NCBI GenBank assembly: GCA_021803025.1
Contig: JAJZQV010000014.1
Location: forward strand, 1 to 46,851
Direction: 5' to 3'
DNA: 46,851 nucleotides
DNA from: Actinomycetes bacterium
GTDB taxonomy: Bacteria > Actinomycetota > Actinomycetes > Propionibacteriales > Propionibacteriaceae
Within the stretch, counting starts at the first letter, position 1. Each line of letters begins with the position of its first letter. Below the pieces are notes generated by a model. It saw nothing but the letters and a program-made list of their open reading frames with translations, was not told the origin of the DNA and searched no databases. This document shows, piece after piece, positions 1-8,380 of the stretch. A program made the position numbers and the translations under genes.

Positions 1-1333
1 AGTCGTCGCTCGAGCCGGCGTCGGCCTCCTTCACGAGGGCCTGGAGCTGGGGGTTGTTGTAGTGCCAGTAGTACTTGGGGTTGGCCCACTTCACGAGGTC
101 GCGGGGCTCCACGTGGGCGACGATCGTCATGTCGTAGTCGCCGTTGGTGAACACCTCGGTGAGCCACCTCGAGAAGTCCAGCTGCTCGATGGTCACCGTG
201 ACGCCGATGTCCTTGAGCTGGCTCTGGACGAAGGTGGCGGAGTCGGTCGCGTACTTCGTGACGGGGACCCGCAGCCGCAGGGACAGGTTTGGGACGCCGG
301 CCTCGGCGAGAAGGGCCTTGGCCTTCGCCGGGTCGTACGGGTAGGTGCTGGAGAGGTCCTCGTAGTACGGCTCCGTAGGCGCGACCTGCGACCCGATGAG
401 CTGTCCGTGACCGGCCCACACCGTGTTGAGGAGTGCCTTGCGGTCGATCGCATAGCAGATGGCCTGCCGGACCGGGAGCTTGGACAGCGCGGCGTTCGAG
501 TGGTTGAAGCCCATGGTGACCTCGGCCGTCGTCGTGCCCTCGACGATCACGTACGTCGACCTGTCGGAGAACTGGCTCAGCGACTGCGGCGCCTGAAGGT
601 TGCTGATGATGTCGAGGTCGCCCGAGAGCATCGCCGTGATCATGGCGTTGGGATCGACGTAGTAGCGGAACACCACCTGGTCGAAGCGGCCCGGCGTGCC
701 CCAGTACCTCGTGTTCTTGCTCAGGGTGATCGAGTCGCCCTTGGTCCAGGAGGAGTACGAGAAGGGGCCCGAGCCCATTGGCTTGGTCGCCATGTCTGTG
801 GTTGCGGGGTCCACGATCATGCCCGCGGTCGAGGTCATCGAGTAGAGCCAGGCGTTGGACGGCTGGGACAGCGAGACCACGACCGTTCCCGAGTCCTTCG
901 CGCTGACCGACGAGATGGGCGCGAGCTGCGACGTGATGGTCGCGGAGGCGCTGTTCCGCATCCGCTCGATCCCCGCGACGACGGCCTCGGCGTCGACGGC
1001 GGCACCAGAGGCGAACCGGGCGCCCTGCTGCAGGTTGAACGTGTACGTGAGGCGGTCGCTCGACACGTCCCAGCGCTCGGCGAGGAGGGGCTTGATCTTC
1101 CCGTCGGAGTCCATCTTCACCAACGTCTCGTACACGTTGTAGAGGAGAAGCTGCGGGATGGAGGCGGCGTCCGACATCGTCGGGTCCAGCGTGGGCGGCT
1201 CGAGGGTGGCCCCGACGCTGAGCGTCTTCGGCGTGGAGGACGGTGTCGTGGTCCCGCTGCACGCTGCTGCGCTGACCGCGAGGGCTGCGGTTCCGGCGAG
1301 CAGAAGGCGGCGCGAGAACACGCCAGACACCAT
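1..1333 (-). CDS. ABC transporter solute-binding lipoprotein, SBP_bac_5 (peptide/nickel) family, 3' end outside window
   Basis: The minus strand is open from an ATG at 1333 to the window edge (444 codons, no stop reached). The N-terminus has an arginine pair (SRRLLLAG), a hydrophobic stretch and a lipobox ending AAAC, so it should be an exported, lipid-anchored protein. The mature part starts with LSVGATLEPPTLDPT, followed by an NVYETLV segment and a long binding-protein fold with the family pattern of DppA/OppA-type receptors: GSGPFSYSSW, then FNHSNAALSKLPVRQAICYAID. These bind oligopeptides, nickel or other small solutes for an ABC importer. Permease and ATPase genes would be expected beyond position 1. 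GAGAGG lies upstream of the ATG. The family is clear; the substrate is not. Confidence 0.9.
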   Translation of the reverse strand, partial: MVSGVFSRRLLLAGTAALAVSAAACSGTTTPSSTPKTLSVGATLEPPTLDPTMSDAASIPQLLLYNVYETLVKMDSDGKIKPLLAERWDVSSDRLTYTFNLQQGARFASGAAVDAEAVVAGIERMRNSASATITSQLAPISSVSAKDSGTVVVSLSQPSNAWLYSMTSTAGMIVDPATTDMATKPMGSGPFSYSSWTKGDSITLSKNTRYWGTPGRFDQVVFRYYVDPNAMITAMLSGDLDIISNLQAPQSLSQFSDRSTYVIVEGTTTAEVTMGFNHSNAALSKLPVRQAICYAIDRKALLNTVWAGHGQLIGSQVAPTEPYYEDLSSTYPYDPAKAKALLAEAGVPNLSLRLRVPVTKYATDSATFVQSQLKDIGVTVTIEQLDFSRWLTEVFTNGDYDMTIVAHVEPRDLVKWANPKYYWHYNNPQLQALVKEADAGSSDD

Positions 1334-1427
1334 GGAGAAGCCTCTCGTCCGCCCGCGTCCCGTCGGCGCGGCACGCAGCAGTCTACGGGACCGTAGGGTT
1401 GCCCCGGTCCCCGTGCGGGGTCACGAT

Positions 1428-1456
1428 TTGGGTGGCGTACCGACGTCGGGTAATGT
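1428..1456 (+). promoter_or_regulatory. Probable promoter of the tRNA-fMet gene
   Basis: TTGGGT at 1428-1433 and TAATGT at 1451-1456 are separated by 17 nt, and the tRNA begins 16 nt after the second box. The spacing fits a sigma-70-type promoter; the hexamers are only moderately close to consensus. Confidence 0.4.
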
Positions 1457-1472
1457 GACTCAGGCACAACGA

Positions 1473-1549
1473 CGCGGGGTGGAGCAGCTCGGTAGCTCGC
1501 TGGGCTCATAACCCAGAGGTCACAGGTTCAAATCCTGTCCCCGCTACCA
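1473..1549 (+). tRNA. tRNA-fMet (initiator, anticodon CAT), CCA encoded
   Basis: A full cloverleaf of 77 nt. The acceptor CGCGGGG pairs with CCCCGCT, leaving a C1:U72 mismatch, which marks an initiator tRNA. The anticodon stem is CTGGG/CCCAG, with the three consecutive G-C pairs that also mark initiators, and the loop is CTCATAA. The T arm is ACAGG TTCAAAT CCTGT, and the 3' end is A plus encoded CCA. The antisense reading frame of a serine recombinase fragment runs through its 3' half. Confidence 0.95.
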
Positions 1550-2909
1550 GAAACGATTCGTTAGAACTCCGGACCTGAGAAGGTCCGGAGTTCTTCGTTT
1601 GTTCGGGATCTTGGGTCGCCTGGACCACGGCGGAGGGGCGGGTACGGTCGATCCGGCGTCGGGCCTGGCCGATGACTCCCCCACGCTTGTCTACAGGCTC
1701 TGAAGCAAGGTCCGGAATGAGCCGCAGGTGCCTGGCATTCGAGCGCGTGACGGTCGACGTGAGTTGTCGTTCGGCTTCGAGGTCCGACTCGAGGGTGGAT
1801 GACAGGACTCGTCGGAAGGGTGGTGTGAGATCGCTGGATGTGACCTCGTCGTCGTGAATGACGATGCGCTCGAAGACGGCTTGGTTGAGATCGCGTCGGC
1901 CAAGGTCATCTGCCCGCAGGTAGAGGTCGTGACCCGAAGTCAGTAGCTCGCATATCTGGTCCAGGGCCTCGAAGAGGCGGGTCTCCTCGACGGCGGACTG
2001 TCTGAGCCGGTTCTCCAGGCTGGCGCGCTCGATGGCGATACGGCCTTGCTCACGTTTGAGCTGGTCTAGCGGTACGGCGTCCGCAAGATGGGCACGCAGC
2101 AGACGGTCGCTCTCGCGCTGCAGCTCCGCCAACTGTGTCTCAGCAGCCTGACGGTCTCGATCACGCTCTGGGACGACCTGCCGGATGTGGCTTGCCACGA
2201 CGTCACGAATCTGGTTAGTGCTGGTTGTGGGCAATGTGACCGACCGCCAGTGGTCTTCGACCAGGTCTTCAAGTATCGGCGCTTGGATCGCACGGAAGGT
2301 GCAGCCGTTCTTCCGTCGCTGCCTACCGAGGCAGTAGAAGTAGTCGTAGAGCACGCCGCGGCCGTTGCGGGACTGTTCGAAGGTCAGGGGTTCGCCGCAC
2401 TCGCCACAGAACACGGACCCCTTGAGATAGTGGGTGTGAATGCGAGGCCTTTCCTGGCTCGCGACTCGGCCTTGGCGGACTGCCTGCACGCGCTGGAAGA
2501 GGTCTTCCGACACCAGCGCCGGATGCTTACCGGGGTACTCGACGCCTTCGAAGGTTACGACGCCTGTGTAGTAGCGGTTCTGGATGATGCTGCCCACGTA
2601 CGAGACAGCCAGCGGCCCGCCCTTCGACTTGGGACGCGGGAGTGCGGTGACCTTGTGGCTTGCCAGCTCTTCAGCCAGCATCGCTGAGGTCCACTCCCCA
2701 GTTGCGTACTGCTCGAACATCCATACGACCCAGGGCGCACGCTCTGGATCGACGGCGACCGTGCGGATCTCGCGGCCCTCGGGGGTCCGCTCTCTGACGT
2801 TGATGTATCCGAACGGAGCGACGCCGATGGTGCCGCCGCCTTTGGCCTTTTGGAGCATGCCTTTCTTCGTCTCGGTCGCGAGGTTGCGTCCCTCCGGTGT
2901 TGTCGCCAC
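1506..2909 (-). pseudogene. Large serine recombinase, C-terminal part only (catalytic domain missing)
   Basis: The frame begins at the residues RNLATETKKGM, which in large serine integrases directly follow the N-terminal resolvase domain. It then has the recombinase domain (FGYINVRER, then VDPERAPWVVWMFEQYATGEW, with YTGVVTFEGVEYPGKH), a zinc-ribbon segment (FCGECGEPL, later FYCLGR) and a coiled coil. The roughly 150-residue catalytic domain with its nucleophile serine is absent, so the protein cannot recombine DNA. The break at about 2909 abuts an unrelated fragment. At the other end the frame runs through the tRNA terminator and into the tRNA itself; its last residues (GTGFEPVTSGL) are antisense tRNA, so the native C-terminus is unclear. 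It probably marks an old integration at tRNA-fMet. Confidence 0.85.
1564..1593 (+). terminator. Strong hairpin terminator downstream of tRNA-fMet
   Basis: A perfect 13-bp stem (GAACTCCGGACCT with its exact complement) around a GAGA tetraloop starts 15 nt after the tRNA CCA and is followed by a T-rich tract (TTCGTTTGTT). This is a standard intrinsic terminator for the tRNA transcript. It lies inside the last codons of the antisense recombinase frame. Confidence 0.85.
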
Positions 2910-3096
2910 TGAGGACGGCTGTGAGGGCGTCGGGCGAGATGACGGTGAACATGCCCGGGATGAGCCCGGAACGGCGCAGGATGGTGTGGCGGAGTCGCTC
3001 GGCCCGTTCGGGGCCTCTGTCGCCGTGCATGATCCAGAGCACTCGTGGGAAGGTCCGGTTGTGGGCTTGTTCGGTGCCGGAGCGGCGGTAGTCGTC
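2905..3096 (-). pseudogene. C-terminal fragment of a replication-relaxation family protein
   Basis: About 63 codons on the minus strand read DDYRRSGTEQAHN, then FPRVLWIMHGDRGPERAERL, then GLIPGMFTVISPDALTAVLSG. The pattern 'EQ..HN..FPRVLW', a helix rich in Arg/Glu, then 'FTV...AL..L' matches the C-terminal end of actinobacterial replication-relaxation proteins carried by plasmids and integrative elements. The frame then runs out of register into the recombinase fragment, so both ends are broken. The assignment rests on pattern memory for a variable family and is tentative. Confidence 0.5.
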
Positions 3097-3426
3097 CCCG
3101 GTGCCCAAGCCCAAGTCGACTGGGGCGATGAGGGCGACGTCCTGGCTCACGTCGGCCTACCGAATGTGTACTCGTTCCACATGGTGCTGTCGTACTCGCG
3201 GGATCCGTTCACCTGTTTCACCACCAGCATGGACCTGGCCACCTTCTGGGACTGCCACCGCAGGGCGTTCGCGCACTTCGGCGGGGTCCCTGGCACGATC
3301 GTCTATGACCGCACCAAGACCGTGGTCCGCAAGCATGTCGCACCGGGAGTCGCGGTGCCCTTGCATCCGGAAGCGGCGGCGTTCGGCGAGCACTACGGGT
3401 TCAGCATCGATGTGCTCGCCGCTTAC
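3096..3426 (+). pseudogene. IS21-family transposase (IstA) internal fragment
   Basis: The plus strand encodes PGAQAQVDWGDEGD, then YSFHMVLSYSRDPF, then GGVPGTIVYDRTKTVV and FGEHYGFSIDVLAAYP. This is the DDE integrase core of IstA: the first catalytic Asp is in QVDWGD and the second in VYDRTK. The third acidic residue, the C-terminus and the N-terminal HTH are absent, and no istB partner is present. The left edge abuts the replication-relaxation fragment. The right edge is cut by the inverted repeat of the IS1380-type element at 3426-3427. Confidence 0.8.
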
Positions 3427-5115
3427 CCTCGATCCACCGATGAGGGCGGTGGTGTGAGCGTGCCGTAATGACGAGATGCCCTGCCGTGCTGAGAGATTGG
3501 GACTTGCGACGGTTCCACACCTCAACCCGGAAGGGCACCTCTGGGATGCGACTCTCTCACACTCTCGCTCGGACCTCGGTGGCGTTCGACGACCCGAATC
3601 TTGTGTCGGCCGCGGGGCTGGTCCCGGTGCTGGCGCTGGCCGACCGAGCCGGTCTGCGGCGCCTGGCCGAGGAGCACCTGAGCGTGCCCTCCGACAAGGG
3701 CGCGAATGCCGGGTTGAAGGTGGCCTCGCTGGTGGCGGGGATGGTCGCCGGCGCCGACTCGATCGATGACATGGCCCTGCTGCGCCACGGCGGGATGGGC
3801 CGGGTCTTCGCCAAGGCGTACGCGCCCTCGACGCTCGGGTCGTTCCTGCGCGCGTTCACCTTCGGGCACGTGCGCCAGCTCGACGCGGTCGCCGCCCGGT
3901 TCCTGCTCGCGCTGGCCTGGCTGCGCGAGGCGCCCCCGTGCCTGCCGCAGGCCGGTCAGCCCGGCGGGTACGCGTTCCTCGACGTGGACGACACGATCAT
4001 CGAGGTCCACGGCCACGCCAAGCAGGGCGCCGGGTTCGGCTACACGCGGGTCCGCGGGCTGAACGCGCTGATCGCCACCGTGACCACCAGCAGCTCGGCG
4101 CCGCTGGTCGTGGCGCAACGACTGCGCAAGGGCGCCTGCGGGTCGCCCCGCGGCGCGAAACGTCTGGTCGGCGACGCCGTCAAACAAGCGCGCCGCCTCC
4201 TCGGGGCTGGCGCGCCGATCCTGGTCCGGATGGACTCGGCCTACTACGGCCGCGACGCGGTCCACGCGGCGATCACCGGCGGCGCCCACGTGTCGGTCAC
4301 GGTCCGGGCGACCAGCCCGGTCAAGGCCGCGATCGCCGGCATCGGCGAGGACGCGTGGACCACGATCAGATACCCGGACGCGATCTTCGACGAAGCCACC
4401 GGGAGGTGGATCTCCAAGGCGGAGGTCGCCGAGGTCCCATTCACCGCGTTCGCCAGCAAGAAGAAGTCCGACCGGGTGCCCGGCCGGCTGGTCGTGCGCC
4501 GGATCCCGGACGTGCACGCCGACGCGAAGAAAGCCGCCGGGCAGGGCACCCTGTTCGACGTGTGGCGCTTCCACGCGTTCTTCACCACCGCCCCCGCCGA
4601 CACGTTGGACACCGTCGCTGCGGACAAGACTCACCGCGGGCACGCCATCATCGAACAGGTCCACGCCGACCTCAAAGGCTCCGCGTTGGCGCACCTGCCC
4701 TCCGGGAAGTTCACCGCGAACGCCGCCTGGCTCGTCCTCGCGGTCATCGCGTTCAACCTCACCCGCGCCGCCGCCACCCTCACCGCGGCGCCCGACATCG
4801 CGAAAGCGACCACCGCGACGGTCCGTCGCAAGCTGATCCACGTCCCCGCCCGGGTCGCGTCCTCCGCACGCCGGATCACCCTGCACCTGCCAAAAGCGTG
4901 GCCCTGGCACGAGGCGTGGACCCGACTGTTCGACCGCGTCGCCGACCCGCCCGCCACAGCACTGTCCTGACCACCCAGCCGCAGGCGGCGCGACCCGAGG
5001 AACCCGACGTGGAACACCCCGACAGCGAGGTCGGGCAATCCCGCACGCCCCTCGCCACCGCCTCAGCCCGACACGACGATCAACGCCACCCCATCAGACC
5101 ATCGGTGGATTGAGG
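3426..5115 (+). mobile_element. IS1380-family insertion sequence, complete
   Basis: The element is bounded by imperfect inverted repeats: CCTCGATCCACCGATG at 3427-3442, and at 5100-5115 the reverse complement of CCTCAATCCACCGATG (15 of 16 match). CTTA occurs next to both ends (3422-3425 and 5116-5119), consistent with a 4-bp target duplication if the left end is taken at 3426. However, the flanks belong to different genes (istA on the left, abiEii on the right), so either an earlier istA/abiEii junction was the target or the CTTA match is chance. It contains one full transposase gene. Confidence 0.85.
3546..4970 (+). CDS. IS1380-family transposase
   Basis: 474 residues from ATG 3546; an in-frame start at 3468 would add 26 residues unlike the family. 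DDE catalytic residues sit in FLDVDDTIIEVHGHAKQG (near residue 146), ILVRMDSAYYGRDAV, and HAIIEQVHADLKGSALAHLPSG, which is the usual IS1380 arrangement. The C-terminus has the conserved NAAWLVLAVIAFNLTRA segment. Length and order look intact, and the gene lies within matching terminal repeats, so it may still be active. Confidence 0.92.
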   Translation: MRLSHTLARTSVAFDDPNLVSAAGLVPVLALADRAGLRRLAEEHLSVPSDKGANAGLKVASLVAGMVAGADSIDDMALLRHGGMGRVFAKAYAPSTLGSFLRAFTFGHVRQLDAVAARFLLALAWLREAPPCLPQAGQPGGYAFLDVDDTIIEVHGHAKQGAGFGYTRVRGLNALIATVTTSSSAPLVVAQRLRKGACGSPRGAKRLVGDAVKQARRLLGAGAPILVRMDSAYYGRDAVHAAITGGAHVSVTVRATSPVKAAIAGIGEDAWTTIRYPDAIFDEATGRWISKAEVAEVPFTAFASKKKSDRVPGRLVVRRIPDVHADAKKAAGQGTLFDVWRFHAFFTTAPADTLDTVAADKTHRGHAIIEQVHADLKGSALAHLPSGKFTANAAWLVLAVIAFNLTRAAATLTAAPDIAKATTATVRRKLIHVPARVASSARRITLHLPKAWPWHEAWTRLFDRVADPPATALS

Positions 5116-5841
5116 CTTAAAGGGGGCACCCTGCTTCAGCACCGGCTCAACGCCACGGCTCGCACAACGAAGGACGTCGACGGTCTAGTGCGAGGCGACA
5201 TAGACGGGTTCATCGCCGCACTGGAGGAGGCCCTCGATGAACCCTGGGGACCCCTCACCCTCCGTCGAGCTGACGTTCAGGTGATCAGCGTGCCGACCAG
5301 GGTGCTCCAGCCCCGTCGGTTCGACATCATCCTTGAGTTACGCGGTGTGACCTGGCGACGCATCCAGTTCGAGATCTCGCCCGACGAGGCTGGTATCAGT
5401 GACGAGCAGGAGGCCATCGAGCCACCACCGTTGAGCGGCTTCGGCCTACCCGACCCGGACGTGCTGGTCGGAATCGCGATGCGGTTCCAGATCGCGCAAA
5501 AGCTCCACGCGGTGACCGACCCCCACTCACCACCGGAGTCGATCAACGACCGTGCCCGCGACGTCGTGGACCTTCTCCTGCTTCGTGACCTGGCACGCGA
5601 TACAGGCAGCCCGACCCTGCCGCAGATCAAGTCGGCAGCCGTGGCGGTGTTCGACACCCGCGCCGCCGAGGCCGGGCAGCTCGGGCGGACCCCGCGCGAT
5701 TGGCCGCCGACTCTGGTCCCCCACGACCACTGGAAAGACGACTACGCCCGCGCCGCCGCATCCGGCGGCATCGTTCTGCCCCTGGATGATGCGGTCGCCG
5801 AGGTCAACGCGTGGATCGCTGAGATCGCTGCCGCCAGATGA
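5110..5841 (+). pseudogene. AbiEii/AbiGii-type nucleotidyltransferase toxin, N-terminally truncated by the IS
   Basis: The frame begins at the IS junction with LKGGTLLQHR and continues TTKDVDGLV, the GG-T and DxD signature of AbiEii-family nucleotidyltransferases. A C-terminal segment carries AMRFQIAQKLHAV, then RARDVVDLLLL, typical of the family. Family members normally have about 40-60 residues before the KGGT motif; these are missing. The only available start is a TTG at 5110 inside the right inverted repeat of the IS1380 element. The core (243 codons) is otherwise open, so a product is conceivable. No AbiEi-type antitoxin gene is next to it; that side has been replaced by the IS. Confidence 0.8.
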
Positions 5842-6421
5842 TCCGGATATCGAAGGCCTAATCGCGGGTGAAGCCCAAGGCTGCCCTGTGGCTGCGTAGA
5901 CAGCGACCCGGACGAACTGATCCGCCGCACTCACAGTGGGCTGTGGTGGCAAGACGCTAGATGACCTGATTCGCGGGCGCCCTCGGCAACCCGGAGCCTC
6001 ACCACGTTCAAGGCCCCGAGGCGGGCGGAGTTGGAACCCGAGCAGAGAGCGCCCACGCGAGTGGCCGGCGTACGTGTGCTTGGGGCACTCGCCCGTGGCG
6101 CTCCACGGGCTGTTCCCAGGTCCACGGAGCTCGCCAGCGGCAGGCCGTCGATGAGCCCGTGCACCACCGCGCCGGGCCGCGTGGGGGCGCCTGAGGCAGC
6201 CGCTCGGACGGGGCCCACCTCAGGTTGCCAGAGGTGTGGACGCCTTTACCGAGGCAGAGATTCTAGATCGCGGCGAACGCGACCGGCTCAGGGATGGAGG
6301 TTGGGCGGCTCGTCCGTGGGTCGCCACGTCTTGGGTGTCTGTGCGTAATGTCGGGGATTCGCGGCAGGATTGACCCCGTGATGACGGTGAGGGCGCTGGC
6401 GGCCGCAGTGGCGGTCGAGGC
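5842..6421. other. Gene-poor spacer between abiEii remnant and defence operon
   Basis: I find no reading frame here with recognisable protein pattern on either strand. A TTGACC at about 6370 lacks a convincing -10 box. The promoter of the downstream three-gene operon should be in this stretch, but I cannot place it. Confidence 0.5.
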
Positions 6422-8284
6422 ATGAGTGAAGTCGACCGCAATATCGGCGGCGTCGCCAAGACGATCGCGGAGGTGCTGGAGAAGAAGAAGTACTCGATCG
6501 ACTACTACCAGCGCGAGTACAAGTGGGAGTCCAAGCAGATCGCAGAGCTCGTCGCCGACCTGACCGCCAAATTCCTTGACATCTACGACGCCGACCACTC
6601 CCGAAAGGAAGTTGCGAAGTACCCCGGTTACTACCTCGGCTCCATCATCATCTCTCAGAAGGGGAGCCAGCCGTTCGTCGTCGATGGCCAGCAGAGACTC
6701 ACCAGTCTGACCCTGTTCCTGACCTACCTGCGACGGCTCCAGCAGGGTCGAGATGAAAAGGCCACGGTCAACATCGACGAGTTGATCTACTCGGAGAAGT
6801 TCGGCGAGAAGTCTTTCAATCTCGACGTGCCCGACCGCAACAACTGCATGGAGGCGTTGTTCGAGCACGGCGAGTACGAGCCGCCGACGGACGCCCCAGA
6901 GTCCGTCCACACCCTCGTCAACCGGTACGCCGAACTTGACGGTCTGTTCCCCGACGAGCTGAAGGAGGCGGCCCTCCCATACTTCATCGACTGGCTCAAG
7001 GATCGGGTCCAGCTCGTCCAGATCACCGCCTACACCGACGACGATGCGTACACCATCTTCGAGACCATGAACGACCGTGGCCTCAAGCTCACTCCGGCGG
7101 ACATGCTCAAGGGCTACCTCCTCGCCAACATGGAGGACGGCAAGCCGCGCATCAAGGCCAACGACCTGTGGCGCAAGCGTCTCCGCTCCCTGGACGAGCA
7201 GGCAGAGGACGCGAGCTCTGACTTCCTTAAGACCTGGCTCCGCAGCCAATACTCGACCAAGATCCGTGAACGCAAGAAGGGAGCAAGGCCCGAGGACTGG
7301 GACCGGATCGGAACGGAGTTCCACCGATGGCTGCGCAACGCCCACGACAAGATCGGCTTGAAGTCTCGCGACGACTACTACGACTTCGTGGTCCGCGACC
7401 TAGATTTCTACAGTCACCAGCACGGCCGCATACTCAGCGCCTCGACGGGCGTCTTCCACCCAGATAGCCCGCTGCGATTCATCCGCTTCAACGCCGACCT
7501 GGGCTTCACGCTTCAGAACCAACTCCTGCTAGCCCCTCTGGCCGTCGACGACACCAACGCAGTCATCGACACCAAGCTGGAGCTGGTCGGCAGGTTCACC
7601 GACATACTCATCGCTCGGCGCATCTGGAACTTCCGCTCCACGGCCTACTCCACGATGCAGTACGCCATGTTCACCGTCATGCGCGACATCCGGGGACTCC
7701 CCCCGGCAGCCCTGGCCAAGGTGCTGCGCGACTACCTGCTCAAGATCGACGAGTCCTTCGACTACGACGGCCTCTACGTCCACCAGCAGAACCGCGGACA
7801 ACTACACAAGATCCTCGCCCGGCTGACCGACTACATCACCGTGCAATCAGGACTGGCGTCGAACTACATTGAGCTCACCAACGGCGCGAAGGTGAAGTAC
7901 GAGGTCGAGCACATCTGGGCCGACCACTGGCAGCGTCACAAGGACGAGTTCGACCAGGAAGCCGACTTCGCCTCGAAGCGCAACAGCATCGGCGACCTGC
8001 TCCTCCTGCCCAAACAGTTCAACGCCAGCTACAACGACGAGACCTACGCCAGGAAGCGGCCCCGCTACTTCAGCCAGAACCTCCTCGCCGCGAGCCTGGA
8101 TCCGCAGGCCTACGAGAAGAACCCCGGATTCCTGGCCTTCATCAAGTCCAGCGGCCTTCCCTTCAGAGCCCATGACGAGTTCAAGTCGGCGGACATTGAC
8201 GCGCGCGGAGCGCTGTACGGCGCGATCGCCAGGAAGGTCTGGAACCCAGACGATCTCCCCGCTTTGGTGGAGGGGCAAGCGTGA
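6422..8284 (+). CDS. GmrSD-like DUF262 plus HNH (DUF1524) restriction nuclease
   Basis: 620 residues from ATG 6422. The N-terminal DUF262 (GmrS-like, ParB/nucleotidase fold) is shown by IDYYQREYKW at 27-35, VVDGQQRLTSL at 86-96 and FETMNDRGLKLTPADMLKGY at 213-232, all standard for the family. The C-terminal DUF1524-type HNH (GmrD-like) is seen as YEVEHIWADHW at 493-503, with N521 in NSIGDLLLLP and N534 in KQFNASYND. GmrSD-type enzymes are NTP-driven nucleases that restrict modified phage DNA, and SspE and BrxU share this architecture; the target here is unknown. All motif residues appear intact. It leads an operon with an SMC-like ATPase (97 nt downstream) and a small protein, inside an island of transposon and toxin remnants. 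Confidence 0.88.
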   Translation: MSEVDRNIGGVAKTIAEVLEKKKYSIDYYQREYKWESKQIAELVADLTAKFLDIYDADHSRKEVAKYPGYYLGSIIISQKGSQPFVVDGQQRLTSLTLFLTYLRRLQQGRDEKATVNIDELIYSEKFGEKSFNLDVPDRNNCMEALFEHGEYEPPTDAPESVHTLVNRYAELDGLFPDELKEAALPYFIDWLKDRVQLVQITAYTDDDAYTIFETMNDRGLKLTPADMLKGYLLANMEDGKPRIKANDLWRKRLRSLDEQAEDASSDFLKTWLRSQYSTKIRERKKGARPEDWDRIGTEFHRWLRNAHDKIGLKSRDDYYDFVVRDLDFYSHQHGRILSASTGVFHPDSPLRFIRFNADLGFTLQNQLLLAPLAVDDTNAVIDTKLELVGRFTDILIARRIWNFRSTAYSTMQYAMFTVMRDIRGLPPAALAKVLRDYLLKIDESFDYDGLYVHQQNRGQLHKILARLTDYITVQSGLASNYIELTNGAKVKYEVEHIWADHWQRHKDEFDQEADFASKRNSIGDLLLLPKQFNASYNDETYARKRPRYFSQNLLAASLDPQAYEKNPGFLAFIKSSGLPFRAHDEFKSADIDARGALYGAIARKVWNPDDLPALVEGQA

Positions 8285-8380
8285 GGGTAAGCGTCCACAC
8301 CATGCGCATCGTGGACTCGCTGCCGACCTTGCCGCTCGGCGATTGAGTCGCTACCCGAAGCACCCTGGAGAGGACGGCAC

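Noticed and set aside
62-1396. Long plus-strand frame opposite the binding-protein gene
   Set aside because: It has no recognisable motif, is Arg/Gly/Val-rich and is fully explained as the antisense shadow of the SBP_bac_5 gene.
1506-1545. Recombinase C-terminal tail GTGFEPVTSGL as real protein
   Set aside because: It is the antisense translation of the tRNA-fMet 3' half, a known source of false C-termini.
3522-4910. 462-codon minus-strand frame inside the IS1380 element
   Set aside because: Antisense of the intact transposase, without motifs of its own.
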